Assembly (NCBI GenBank): GCA_946894095.1
Contig: OX335651.1
Span: forward strand, 1,758,501-1,822,500
DNA from: Incurvaria masculella
Taxonomy: Eukaryota > Arthropoda > Insecta > Lepidoptera > Incurvariidae
Length of the DNA stretch: 64,000 bases
Direction: 5' to 3'
Shown: piece after piece, positions 30,746 through 41,092 of the stretch
Layout: each line of letters opens with the position of its first letter
Numbering within the stretch: the stretch's first letter is position 1
Made by a program: the position numbers and the translations under genes
The notes under the pieces: generated by a model
The model's input: only the letters and a program-made list of their open reading frames with translations
What the model was told of the DNA's origin: nothing
The model's database searches: none

Positions 30746-32017
30746 GCGTAAATCATTTTAAACGCACGCGCGTGAGTTTTGTCATTCGCCCGATGCACTC
30801 CTATTGACTCCACACAATTACCGAATGACCTCATCATCAAATGAACTCGGATCGACTGAATGTTTGATGTGACATTTATAGGTCTCGGAGTCTGCAAAAG
30901 GCAATAGTCACCGTGTGATGGATGAATCTTGCGTGGTTAATGTCCTTATTTGCATTGGAATTAGGCCGAACTAACTTAGGCAACGAATACGCGTGGACAC
31001 AACAAGCTCAAGGTCATGTCATTTTAATTGTCTCGTGACCTCAAAGTTAAATAAAATTAGGATTTAGAAACAACCAGGAAAATAAACATCGAAGAACGCA
31101 TAATAAGTATTGAGTGTAACACTATAAGCTCCATATCTATTGCGTAAACATTTAATATAGAGCTTCTACAGAAACCAAACATTGAATATCACGCTTTTCT
31201 TTATTTTAACATGTGCCGTATCAATGTGAGAGATCACAATGCTATTTCAATGACAATTGAATCAATGAAGGCAAGAAATAGTGATTCAATCACAACAGAA
31301 CTTGTTGACCGAGGAGCATTGGTTAAACGATGTTTAAATGCAATAGAAGATATCGCTTTATCCATTAATTTTAGCGCGACATGAGGTATCATATGTAGCA
31401 GTATAGCTACCTGGCAATTCACATATTATTTACGCAGCAATGTTCGGAACGATGACAATACAGCAGTTTAGTGGCCGGCGAACTCTATGAAAGATGACAT
31501 CCAAAATACGTCATCACAACCAACCACTTATGGGGCTGACATAGTCACAATGTGGCTAAAGTCCCAAAAAATAATTGAGATAAAAAAAAAACCACTTCAA
31601 GATGGCCACTAGCAATCACCCATACTTCCATGGTTCCAAATGGTACCTTTTACTTGTTGAGATGTTTATGGTATCATTCAAATCAACTAATAAACGGTTA
31701 GATTGACTGCTTACATTGTCTTCCACCTAAATTCACCAATGTACTTGTACCAAACCTGAACTGAATAGGATAGAACAAGGTTTCTGGGTTTTATCATAAC
31801 CTGGCTCTGTTGGGTTATGTCACAGAAAATAGTTAGACGCTTTGGCGTCGCTTCTAACCGGTACAGCAGCGGCAGCAATAGTGCAGCCAACACGGACAAA
31901 CAACGGATGTTTACACGCGGTCGACACTGCTACACAGCACAGCGCTCTCTCAATGGGTTTCAAGAATGAAGTTGTAGATCCTGCATTGATTGAACGGAGA
32001 CTTTATTATTTTTAATG
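30746..32017. other. Unassigned stretch
   Basis: About 1.3 kb with no recognised repeat, gene or RNA. ORFs are at most 65 codons. Confidence 0.4.
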
Positions 32018-32338
32018 TTTTTATGTAACTGGACATGGATGGCTAATACCGCACTGACCGTCAGATATTAGCCTTACACACCACATGGCAACTAGGTGCC
32101 ATGCCAGGACTGTTCTTATATTGCTCGGCTACATTGAACTGGATGGAAAACACGCACAATTTTCATTGCCGCTTCGACCATTGTTCATTAATGCGATGGT
32201 ACCAACCCGGGCGGGATTAACCCTACCACGGCCTCAACGGTTGAAAATGGTTACCCATGCAGAACCTAACCGCGCTCAGAGGTGCTTCCCTAGCTTATCG
32301 AATCGCAAAGCGTCGCACACTGAGCTACCGAGGCTGAT
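32018..32338 (-). mobile_element. SINE-A, tRNA/5S chimeric head (derived subtype)
   Basis: On the minus strand: TATCAGCCTCGGTAGCTCAG, GCGACGCTTTGCGATTCGAT, GAGCGCGGTTAGGTTCTG, then body and tail GCCATCCATGTCCAGTTAC. The segment after CAACCGTTGAGG is shortened. Confidence 0.85.
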
Positions 32339-32709
32339 AAAGCTACCGAGTCTGGTGACTGCATGAAGTCTGAAAAACTATTCATATAGGTAACGAAATA
32401 ACCAAAAGTGAAAGAAAACGCAGTGAAATCTGAACTACAGCAAATTTAAACTGTAATAGTGTTTGCAACACCTAGAGACTAAATTTACTATAGGAGATAA
32501 ATAGGTCTTGGAGCACGATCCCTAAAACTGATATTGTTGAGCAAGAAACCTATAATAGGCGATTTCCGTCAGAGCCGTGCTAAGGAGGCTATAGACAGGC
32601 GAAGGCATGAGAAGTAAGTTTGAACAAACTTAAATATGTATAGCTATTGATTCTATAGTTACACGGCGCCTAAATCAATTCACATAACACAAAGTCACAT
32701 ACAAAAAAC
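32339..32709. other. Unassigned stretch
   Basis: AT-rich; no recognised feature. Confidence 0.35.
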
Positions 32710-33150
32710 CAAATTCAAATTCAAATTCAAAAATCTTTATTGCAAGACATTTCTTATGCATTGTAGTCTTAAAGTAGGAAAATATGGTACAATGACTTAC
32801 TCAGTTTATAGAAACGCTACCTAAACATAGGTGTGGCAATTTCTGCAAATGCTAATAATTTTAGCATATTAGCACTTAAAATCAATCAAACACAAGAAAA
32901 AAAAATAACATAAACATAATAATATAATATAATAATAATTATAATAACCGTACAAACATACGTAGTAACATGCATGAAATGTTCTTTTTACGATTCCTTA
33001 ACAATTTTGTGAGCACTTTGAGGATTAACCTGTTCCAAACATGGTTGTTTGGGACAGGTTAATAGAAAAGGCAACATATTTTCTGTTGCCTTTTCTATCA
33101 GTCAGCAAAGGTACAGTTTTGTAATTATGATTACGCAGCATAGTATAAAA
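32710..33150 (-). mobile_element. LINE 3' end with TTTGAA repeat tail (probable)
   Basis: On the minus strand the sequence ends TTGCAATAAAGATTTTTG followed by a TTTGAA repeat (plus-strand AAATTC repeats at 32712-32735), as in lepidopteran LINE tails. The upstream part has two adjacent hairpins (ACCTGTTCCAAACA/TGTTTGGGACAGGT near 33030-33062, and ATAGAAAAGGCAACA/TGTTGCCTTTTCTAT near 33062-33104). No coding remnant is seen. Confidence 0.55.
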
Positions 33151-33177
33151 AACACAAATACAATAATAGATAGATCA

Positions 33178-33350
33178 TCCTTACATATATAATTCTTCCG
33201 TACGTGTGTTTGTCACCTAACTCCTAAACGGCTGGACCGATTTGAATGACATTTTGTGTGAATATTTGAGTGGGTCCCTGAATGGTTTGAAAATACATTT
33301 AAACCCGGTAGGTGGCGCTATAGTCGATATGTTGACCCCGAGCGGAGCTG
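33178..33350 (+). repeat. Dispersed lepidopteran-type repeat
   Basis: CTCCTAAACGGCTGGACCGA, TTTGAATGACATTTTGTGTG and CGGTAGGTGGCGCTATAG resemble a very common lepidopteran interspersed repeat. The class is not resolved and only one copy is seen here. Confidence 0.4.
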
Positions 33351-33801
33351 GGCATCTCAGCTCATATACATAATTCGTAACTGAAGCCATTGAAACGTCA
33401 ACTGAATGTACGTTCGATTTGTTGATGAGTTTGTTCAAACAATTAATTAAAATTACCAGTTTTTCACCTAAGGATATAAGCTGCATATTCGGCGAACGTG
33501 TTCGATGCACCTAGTGCGGTTGAATGTATAATCGCATCACAAGGACTCGGGAGAGTGTGAGCAATCATGTTTAGTGACCGCAATAATATTGATTTGACCT
33601 CTGACCTTACGTCGCTGTTCTTTCGTGACAGCAAGGACATTCGCACAATACGCCCGCTCATTCACTCTACGACCTACTACACGTTTGTAAACATACTAGT
33701 AACATGCCCCAGTTCAATTTGCATAATTTAATACGCTGCTAGCCAAACTTGTATCGTTGCGTGTGAATGTATGTAGTTGCAGTTTGATTATCTTAGGATC
33801 T
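33351..33801. other. Unassigned stretch
   Basis: No gene or repeat recognised. Confidence 0.35.
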
Positions 33802-33946
33802 CTTCCACCAAGTACTGATTAGCTTAATCCTCAAATTAAAGGGCCTTTATTACCATCTCGCAGTCGATATAAATACAAGGTAATCAGCACTTCAGTAATA
33901 AAGGCCCTTTAAGTGTTGATTAAAACGAATTAGCACTTGGTAAAAA
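33802..33946. mobile_element. Palindromic MITE with roughly 52-bp arms
   Basis: Left arm (ACCAAGTACTGATTAG to AAAGGGCCTTTATTAC) and right arm (GTAATAAAGGCCCTTT to TAGCACTTGGTAAAAA) are inverted repeats with several mismatches, around a 41-bp loop. Confidence 0.75.
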
Positions 33947-34052
33947 TCAGGCTAATAGAGATGAATTACTGTTAAATAAAAAAAACACTTTTCGTTCACA
34001 CCGTATGTAGATTAAAAATACAAATAATTCAAAACGGTATATATTAGTTGTC

Positions 34053-34232
34053 AGTCTCGGCGCGACGCCTTGCGATTCGATAAGCTTGGTGAAGCACCTC
34101 TGAGCGCGGTTACGTTCTGGATGGGTGGCCATTTTCAACCGTTGAGGCTGGCCGTGGTTCGGATTTCACGTAAAACTGTAGATTCCCTTCCTTACTTACT
34201 AGGTGCTCCGTGTCCAGTAACATAAAAAAAAG
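34053..34232 (+). mobile_element. SINE-A, chimeric head, internally deleted
   Basis: Head (GCGCGACGCCTTGCGATTCG, GAGCGCGGTTACGTTCTGG, TGGATGGGTGGCC) and start of body as far as CTTACTTACTAGGTG, then a jump to the tail CCGTGTCCAGTAACATAAAA. About 200 bp of body is missing. Confidence 0.8.
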
Positions 34233-34450
34233 GTCTTGTACCAGGCACGGGCTGCATTCCTGGAATTACCATCGTTTTAATTATCCATCTTAAGCTGTAA
34301 CCGCCATAGTTAGTATGGGTTCCGTCACCGACGTTAGTAGATGTGTCGACTTCAAATGACACGTAATTTATGCATAAAAGACATATTCTTTCAGGAGAAC
34401 AGGAGTGAACCGTATTATGGTCAGGGGTTTTAATCTATTTTAATTTTTGT

Positions 34451-34607
34451 CTGAAAAATGTTACGGCTTTTCACGCGGCAGGTAGAGATATTCTCCGACG
34501 TTTCGAGCTAATCATTCAGCCCGTTGTCAAGGAGGCATCCGCCGCGCTCGTGCGCAGAAGACGACGTCTTCTCTACCTGCCGCGTGAAAAGCCGTAACAT
34601 TTTTCAA
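34451..34607. mobile_element. MITE with 37-bp perfect TIRs
   Basis: TGAAAAATGTTACGGCTTTT and onward (34452-34488) is perfectly complementary to 34570-34606 over 37 bp. The loop contains GACGTTTCGAGCTAATC. The perfect arms suggest recent activity or gene conversion. Confidence 0.85.
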
Positions 34608-34967
34608 ACATGTCTAACGACCGCGGTAACCTCAAATCTATTTTAATTTGTTATTTGTTCTTTCTCTTAAATTGTTCTACCCCTGTTGGCAGTAGCATTT
34701 AGATCTAAGTGTCTATGTCATTATTGTGCTCGAAGGGCGTGATAACACCTGATTTCATTCAGTTCCATAAGGGCGTAAGTGAAACTATATTTTTTATTTT
34801 AAGAAATATAAACTAAGTTGAATTGATAGTTGATTATTTTTGCGTTTAGGTCATACCTATTATAATTATCATTATTTTTCTATTATCAGTGATTGTTAAT
34901 ACCAAATATTGTAATGTTATAAAACAACAATTAATTTCCTTTGTTATCATTACTATAAATTTATTTG
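34608..34967. other. Unassigned stretch
   Basis: It contains CATAAGGGCGTAAGTGAAA near 34768, which matches one TIR of the MITE at 55292-55614, so a solo end may be present. Otherwise AT-rich. Confidence 0.4.
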
Positions 34968-35066
34968 AAAAAAATCCAGCAACATTTCTTGCTAGTTCTG
35001 CTTCGCTGTATTTTCCGAATTGCAATTCGAGTGCAATGTACTGTTTATGAATGTTGAATAAAAAAA
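34968..35066 (+). mobile_element. Orphan 3' end (family S), copy 2
   Basis: CAACATTTCTTGCTAGTTCT, GCTTCGCTGTATTTTCCGA, CGAGTGCAATGTACTG and GAATAAA resemble copies at 23.6 and 53.0 kb. Confidence 0.55.
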
Positions 35067-35115
35067 CCGACGAATTGAGGACATCCACCTTTTTTTTTTG
35101 AAGTCGATTAAAAAT
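35067..35115 (+). mobile_element. Hairpin element, terminal fragment
   Basis: CCGACGAATTGAGGACATCC and TTTTGAAGTCGATTAAAAAT match the right terminus of the hairpin element. It sits directly after the family S end. Confidence 0.6.
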
Positions 35116-35642
35116 AAACAAAATCATAAACGTAGTTGTGGTTTTAGTTATTCACGGCCAATTCCGAAAGGTACTTACGCCTATTGACAGAACAGTTCAT
35201 TCGATCCGCACAAAATGCCCATGAGCACACGCACCGAGGCGCCGTGCGAGATAGCGCAGATGCGTCGGCATCGATTTGCATCGGTACATCCCACGGTCGC
35301 CTTGCACCGACCTGGCTCCCAATCAAATCGCTCTTAACCTCACACCAACAGAGCCCACAATCGCCTGTGTGAACCCACGATATTCTAGTTCAGAGCTCAC
35401 CGTTACCGCGTACTAGCCTCATCGGTCCGCGCTCTACTTGTGTTCATTCTTGTTGTGCATAACTCAAGTCGTAACCATTCTATGTAACTGTGCCCTGTGC
35501 GATATTTGTTTTACTACCGAGATCAATGCGGATGGCAAAGGTTTTTATAGATGGCGCCATCATAGTTTGCCGCTGTCAAATCGATGTTAGGATTCTTCTG
35601 TGACATAGTTCAGACTAATTGTTATGCACGAATATCGTCCTT
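35116..35642. other. Unassigned, moderately CpG-rich
   Basis: CpG-rich at about 35210-35330. A palindromic GATGGCGCCATC at about 35553-35564 inside GGCAAAG/TTTGCC resembles joined TIRs of the MITE at 10331-10552 and may be a collapsed copy. Confidence 0.35.
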
Positions 35643-35964
35643 TCCTGTTCCGTACCCATAGGGTGCCAAAGGAACTCTATTACTAAGCCCCCGCTTTCCG
35701 TCAGTCCAACCGTCCGTCCGTCCGTCCCTCCGTCCGTCCGCCCGTCCGCCCGTCCGTCCGTCACGGGGCTGTATCTCATGAACCGTAATAGGTAAACAGC
35801 TGAAATTTTCACAGAGTGTGTATTTATATTAAGTGTATATTTATATTTATATTAATAAATAATAAAAATTGGGGTACAAACAAAAAAAACTTGTACCATG
35901 TTTGTTAAATCTTGTACTATGGTCCGGAACCCTTTGTGTGCGAGTCCGACTCGCACTTGGCTGG
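35643..35964 (-). mobile_element. GGAC-element, near full length
   Basis: In plus-strand reading: GTTCCGTACCCATAGGGTG, GTCC repeats at about 35708-35762, GGGGCTGTATCTCATGAACC, TTCACAGAGTGTGTATTTAT, an AT expansion, and GCGAGTCCGACTCGCACTTG. Confidence 0.85.
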
Positions 35965-36372
35965 CTTTTTATGTAACTGGACATGGATGGCTAATGTAAA
36001 AAACCCACCGTGCGTCGTCGTGATATTAGCCTAAAAAACCGCATTCCCGAAGGAATTGGGTGCCATGCCCACGACCTTACCTTTACGAGCACGGCTACAT
36101 TGAACTGAATGGAAAACACGGACAAATCTTCATAGCTGCTTTAAACATCTTTTTTATCTAATTTTAACTAATTCGATGGTAACAACCAGGGCGGGAGTAG
36201 ACATACCGTTTTTCATGGCTTCCGAACCATGGAATAGCTCGCATTAGTGAGCAAATGTACTTTTTCAACTAAGACAGAGAAATGAAGTGAAGCATGGACG
36301 AGCGGGGATCTGAACCCATGCACACTATCATGCCAGGCAAGTCGCGCGCCCTTAAGCTGTGGGCCACTTAAC
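35965..36372 (-). mobile_element. SINE-A, tRNA-type head
   Basis: The minus-strand head contains TAAGGGCGCGCGACTTGCC and B box GGTTCAGATCCC; body and tail GCCATCCATGTCCAGTTACA. Its A-tail merges with the adjoining GGAC-element terminus. Confidence 0.8.
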
Positions 36373-36694
36373 TTAACCTAACATATCCTAACCTCGTTAA
36401 CCTATAGATACAAACATAAATTACTCATAACTTCTCGGCTTGCCTGTGTCCAGCGACCCCCTTATTACTTAAATTATGAACTAATCGTATGTCGACGAAA
36501 TAATAAAATAAAATAAATATAATATAATATAATTTAATAAAATAAAATAAGTGGCGAGTTGCGGCAGTCGCTGTTGTACGTTTACTCTGAAATCTATACA
36601 CCGGAAATAGAGACTCATTCGAGATATCATTATGTCATATTGACGTCAACCATATAGTAAAAGGACTTAAGAATGATTTCTCAGTCCAATGTAA
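36373..36694. other. Unassigned stretch
   Basis: AT-rich with AAAAT/AATAT repeats near 36500-36550. No gene. Confidence 0.35.
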
Positions 36695-37045
36695 GCATTT
36701 GATCATTAAGAGGATAATGAGGTAATCGAGTTCCATGAAATGGCTCGTTCCTGATTCCTTACTCGAATTAAGAAATATGATTCTGATTTTTTGAACATTA
36801 AATAAATCAACTGAGAGCAACGTCTGTACATCTATGATATACGCACTTAAACATTTTCATGCAAGTCTTTAGAGACTCCCATCATGGATACAAAATAACT
36901 AATCAAATAAATCAAAACGTACAGACGTGCCTCTCAGTTAATTTATTTGATGTGCCAATTATCAGAAACATATTTCTTAATTTGAGTGAGAAATCAGGCA
37001 CAAACCATTGTATGCAGCTCGATCACCTCATTATCCTCTTAACGA
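36695..37045. mobile_element. Foldback element with roughly 130-bp arms
   Basis: 36700-36832 and 36916-37043 are inverted copies (TTAAGAGGATAATGAGGT; AATTAAGAAATATG; ACGTCTGTAC), roughly 85 percent identical by eye, around an 80-bp loop. Matching ORF pieces on opposite strands (LSVDLFNV / LSVNLFDV) are shadows of the arms. Confidence 0.7.
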
Positions 37046-37160
37046 CTGTATACGGCCGTTCGATAATAGGGCCACATAGACTAGGAGGTCGCGACAAAAA
37101 TGCTAACGATAACGTAAATGGCTGAAACTGGGTTCACAGCATAAAGACCATCCCTCTAAT

Positions 37161-37365
37161 GTACCCGCCTTGATCATAGAATAGGAAATGTTTCTACGCC
37201 CCCTATAGTACAGTCTAAGGACTAGTTTACGGGGCAGGACTTACCCCATGGGTCCCTTATTATGTTCTTTTTATATTTATATATATTTTATTCTCGCTCT
37301 CTGTCTTTACATTGTTATTAATGTATTTTATGTAATAAACTATTTTGATTTTTTTTTGAATGATA
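37161..37365 (+). mobile_element. Probable LINE 3' end inserted in TIR-600
   Basis: The block has no match in the other TIR-600 copies, contains TATGTAATAAACTATTTTG and ends in a T/A-rich run, like a short 3'-end retroinsertion. Boundaries carry a short AATG repeat. The family is not identified. Confidence 0.45.
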
Positions 37366-37595
37366 ACAGTGTCGGTCTGCCTGAGCCAAATGGTTGCGTT
37401 GTCTAGATAAGGCGCCTGAAAAAGAAGTTATCGTGACAAAAAAAATGTGATAAGGGAAATGGCTGCAAATAACGAAGCATGTCATACAGTACATACTTCC
37501 TTAGTAAGAGCAACACTGAACAATTCTTTGGTTGCATTTCATAGTTATAGGCGAATTAGGTAACATATATAACCTAAGGTATATATTTATATATT

Positions 37596-37782
37596 AAAAA
37601 ACCGACCGGTTATTGTTGCATAATTAATAGATATCAATATTTCGTATATTTACGTATTTAATTAAAAAACCGACTGGTTATTGTTGCATAATTAATAGAT
37701 ATCAATATTTCGTATATTTACGTATTTAATTAAAAAACCGACTGGTTATTGTTGCATGATTAATGGATATCAATATTTCTCG
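37596..37782 (+). repeat. 68-bp tandem repeat, about 2.7 copies
   Basis: Units begin AAAAAACCGAC[CT]GGTTATTG at a period of 68 bp (ACCG at 37601, 37669, 37737). The first two are nearly identical; the third is partial. It lies inside TIR-600 copy 2 only. Confidence 0.9.
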
Positions 37783-37965
37783 ACAATCAGTATATTCATC
37801 AGCAGGTGCATACTAACGTCAATCTTGTATAGCCAATCTAGTTAACGCAACCACTTGGCGCAAGCAGACCGACATATTTAGCATCAGAGGGTTGGTTGAA
37901 CACGTGAACCCAGATTTAGTCATTTACGTTATCGTGACCAAACATGTTGTGACATCCCAGAATAA

Positions 37966-38403
37966 CAGGACAGCTCTCGCCGCGCTAACTTGCGGAATGA
38001 GCGATTTCGTACGTAACGAACTCGGTGGAACGTCGCGCGGGAGGGGCGCCCGGGCGCCGACTGCAGTTAGAAAGTATTGCGAACTATTGTTTTCTGCATT
38101 ACAGCACGGCCGTTTATCAGCTGTCACTTTGACGCTCACTTCTTGCGTTCGTTTTATGTTAATTGCGACCGTTCTCGATTGATAGCGGCGAAGAAAGTCG
38201 CGCGTGCGGTGTCACACCAGTGATACCGACGGTAGATATCACCTTAGTATTTCCGCTCGGTCTTGTTGAATACGACGTTTCGTCAGCGCATCGTCACATC
38301 TTTGGAAAACTGAAATTGAATTCGGTTCCCGGGAGTCAGAAATGACCATCGTATTTGAAGTATACCCCTTTAGGAGCGGTAGGGGAGAATAATAACAGAG
38401 CTC
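37966..38403. other. CpG-rich patch
   Basis: CpG-rich near 37980-38110 and 38170-38330. ORFs are short and without recognisable features. Confidence 0.3.
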
Positions 38404-38757
38404 CTAGACCCAGTTGTCACCTCACCTGGCGTTTACGGAACTGCGAAGTTACGTAAAAACGTCAAACGTCATACAAGTTTTTACTAGATGTTCTGTGGTT
38501 TTACTTCTCCAAGCTGTCAAAGTCAAACTCGGACTTCCGATTTGTATGAAAACGCGGAGTCGACGTAAACGGCAGCGTCGACGTATTTACGGCAACGTTG
38601 AGTAAGCTGTCAAATCAAACTCGGACTCGCAAATGTTAGTTCGCTTAACGCCTACTGCGGGCGCTCTTTAATTTCTCCATACATTTGAAAACGCCAGTCG
38701 ATCGGTTTGCCGTAAACGCCAATTTAGGTGACAACTGGGACTTCGGGTACAGAGCCC
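38404..38757 (+). mobile_element. TIR-345 element, copy 2
   Basis: Left end CCCAGTTGTCACCTCACCTG and right end AATTTAGGTGACAACTGGG are inverted repeats of about 30 bp. The interior has CTAGATGTTCTGTGGTTTTA, CGACGTATTTACGGCAACG and TGTTAGTTCGCTTAACGCC. Non-coding; the 63-aa ORF here is a shadow shared with copy 3. Confidence 0.85.
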
Positions 38758-39255
38758 AACTACAAAACGCTGAACCTTACTTATATCACAACTTTGTCAG
38801 CCTGTACGCACGCGCGGTGCGTACGTCAACCAATGTTGCAACGGAAATGTTACCTTTATGCGCGAGGTTCTCACCATTTTTTTTTTTCTTTTTTTTTTAT
38901 TTGACATCGCCAGTTACTCAATTTAGGATTACCAATGTTTTAGAAGAACGTATCGCTCTTACAATTAATTTCATTTATTTAAACTTTTTTGGTAGTCAAA
39001 CTACACTAAGTTAGTCATCTTTAAGGTGTATGGCGATTTTTTTACAGTGTATAACGTTTTAAGAACACTTGACACTTTAATATGTCAAGAAAATAAGCAA
39101 AAATGATAATATAATAAAAAATAAAAAATAAATATGAAAATATATTCTATCAAATGTTACTTTGTACCGAAAAACAAATCACCACATGTCGTATTAATAT
39201 TGAAACGAGGTAACATTCTTGTATGTGTAGTATGATTGGTACTATAAAATATATA
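38758..39255. other. Unassigned stretch
   Basis: AT-rich with a T tract at about 38878-38900. No gene. Confidence 0.35.
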
Positions 39256-40200
39256 AGGTGAGTTTAAAATAATCTACAAGCCTTATAGGGTTGATTCAGT
39301 ATCAGATATAGAACAACTTTTGCTAAGAATGTAGGTATGTAATTATTTTTGTTCCATTTTAATTTTTGAGAAATTTAAACAGTATGTTCTTCCCAGTATT
39401 GTAAACAACTTTTGCGAAGAAACTATCCACCTATCTGTAATGGTTTCCACGAAAATAATTTATTAAAGTGCACTAACTCTTCAACTACCTAATTAAAAAT
39501 ATAGGTCAACCACGGGGTATTGACCCGACCGTGACCTACTGACACAAGACAATTCTCCGCCGCCGCCCGCCGCGTGCGCAGACAGAAACCCCGCCGCCCC
39601 ATCCCCCCGCCGCCGCCGCCCCTCTCACTGAAGGGCGTTTGTTTTCGTTTTGAAAGCAATTAGTATGTCAAGGTCCATGGCGCGCATCGGGCATAAGTAT
39701 CGCACGTGAGTGAATTTAAGTGAAGCGAGTGCTGATCGGGCGAAAAAGGCATGCATGCTTGTGTACATATCTACATTACAGCCGCGCCGACCAAATCCAT
39801 AGCCCGGCGCGGCGTGCGTCAGCGTGGGAAGGAGGCAAAACTATTCGGGTAGGTAAAATAGACTCTGCCGCCGAGCGCCGCCCCGTGCCGCCGGCCGGCG
39901 CGGTAGCGGTGCAGCGGTGACGCGCCGTTTTAGCGAAGTTCGCGCACATTTAATAATTTGATTATTTAATTATTTCTTCGAAACCATCACCGATAGGTAC
40001 ATAGTTTCTTCGCAAAAGTTGTTCACAATATGCACACTTAAACACACAAAACACTTAACACTTACTACTACAAACACTTAAATTTCTCAAAAATTCAAAT
40101 TGAAAAAAAAAATTACATGCCTACATTCTTGGCAAAAGTTGTTCTATATCAGATACTGAATCAACCCTATAAGGCTTGTAGATTATTTTAAACTCACCTT
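39256..40200. mobile_element. Inverted-repeat element enclosing a CpG-rich core
   Basis: The left arm 39256-39475 begins AAGGTGAGTTTAAAATAATC; the right arm 39947-40200 ends with its complement. The arms are highly similar over more than 200 bp (TTATAGGGTTGATTCAGTAT; GAACAACTTTTG; TTTTGCGAAGAAACTAT). Between them lies about 470 bp of mostly CpG-rich, arm-unrelated DNA. A related element without this core is at 40852-41092. Confidence 0.75.
39510..39940 (+). other. CpG-rich core with candidate first exon
   Basis: It has two CpG-dense blocks (about 39536-39620 and 39780-39935). Between them an ATG at 39665 opens MSRSMARIGHKYR, and the frame meets a consensus splice donor GTGAGT at 39706-39711. 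This arrangement resembles a promoter plus first coding exon, but no downstream exon is identified and the peptide matches nothing I recognise. Confidence 0.3.
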
Positions 40201-40851
40201 AGAAAGCCTATAAGCTATGGACCGGGCTTGCTTTGTAGGTTACGATTGAAGATAATACTGGTATTCAGAATTCAATATATCAGTAGGGACGGTGAAAGGA
40301 TATTCAGTCATAGAGACATGGGTCCTTAGATGAAAAGATCAAACTATTGCAAGGTAAGGTAAAATAGTTGACATTCCAAATGTTAATTGTCTTAATAAAA
40401 TATCTAGTTTGTTTAATTTTACCATACTGTTTTTTTATTACAGGATATAATCGGAGTTATAATGGAGATTTATTAATGTTATTACCAGTGATATATGAAG
40501 TGATATGAGTAGAAATCCATAAATACATATATTCAGTAGTAGAACTAAACCGACATACACTTTTAGAGAGATCAAACAAAATATACTAATGTATCCATTC
40601 ACACGATAACGTACACAAGTAAATATAACTGTTTGTAGAATTTGATGTCGAATAGCTCAGTCAAAGTCGGACATGTGAACTGCGCAACGATAAATGTGTT
40701 CGGGCAGCATGTTTCTATACGGTTTTGTTCCTTTCGTTACAGAATGGATTCAGGAGAAACGGCAGAGGTGGCGCATGGGTGACAGCAAGTGCCTCAACTT
40801 TAATAAAGGGAAAAAGTAGCTAAGAAAATAGGTATGTTTAATGAATTTTCC
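40201..40851. other. Unassigned stretch
   Basis: No repeat or gene recognised. Confidence 0.35.
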
Positions 40852-41092
40852 GAATATTTTGAAATTACATTCTTCCCAGTTTCGCCAAGAAAAAAATCAT
40901 TTCTTCGTAATGGTTTCCACGAACGTAAGTTATTTAAGTGCATTCCGAGCTCTCCTAGCTAGTCCGCGCGATCTATTATTGTTTATAATTATTTCTTTGG
41001 AAACCATGACAAACAGATGCATGGTTTCTTAGCAAAACTTGTTTTATTTTAGACACTGAATCAACACTAAACTTATGGCCACATTTTAAAAG
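40852..41092. mobile_element. Inverted-repeat element without CpG core
   Basis: CATTCTTCCCAGTTTCG and GTAATGGTTTCCACGAA (left arm part) and AATTATTTCTTTGGAAACC, GACACTGAATCAACAC (right arm part) match the arms of 39256-40200. The loop between arms is only about 45 bp (near 40945-40990). Confidence 0.65.

Larger units (their letters stand above)
37074..37965. mobile_element. TIR-600 element, copy 2, interrupted and expanded
   Basis: The left arm (GGTCGCGACAAAAATGC, ATAACGTAAATGGCTGAAAC) is interrupted at about 37161-37365 by an unrelated AT-rich block and resumes with GTCGGTCTGCCTGAGCC. The right arm (ACGCAACCACTTGG, CAGAGGGTTGG) ends near 37965. The centre holds a 68-bp tandem repeat. Confidence 0.7.

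Noticed and set aside
38414..38605. Arginine-rich ORF (RRKRQRRRIYGNVE) shared with 54865-55131
   Set aside because: It is a shadow of the TIR-345 element present in both places.
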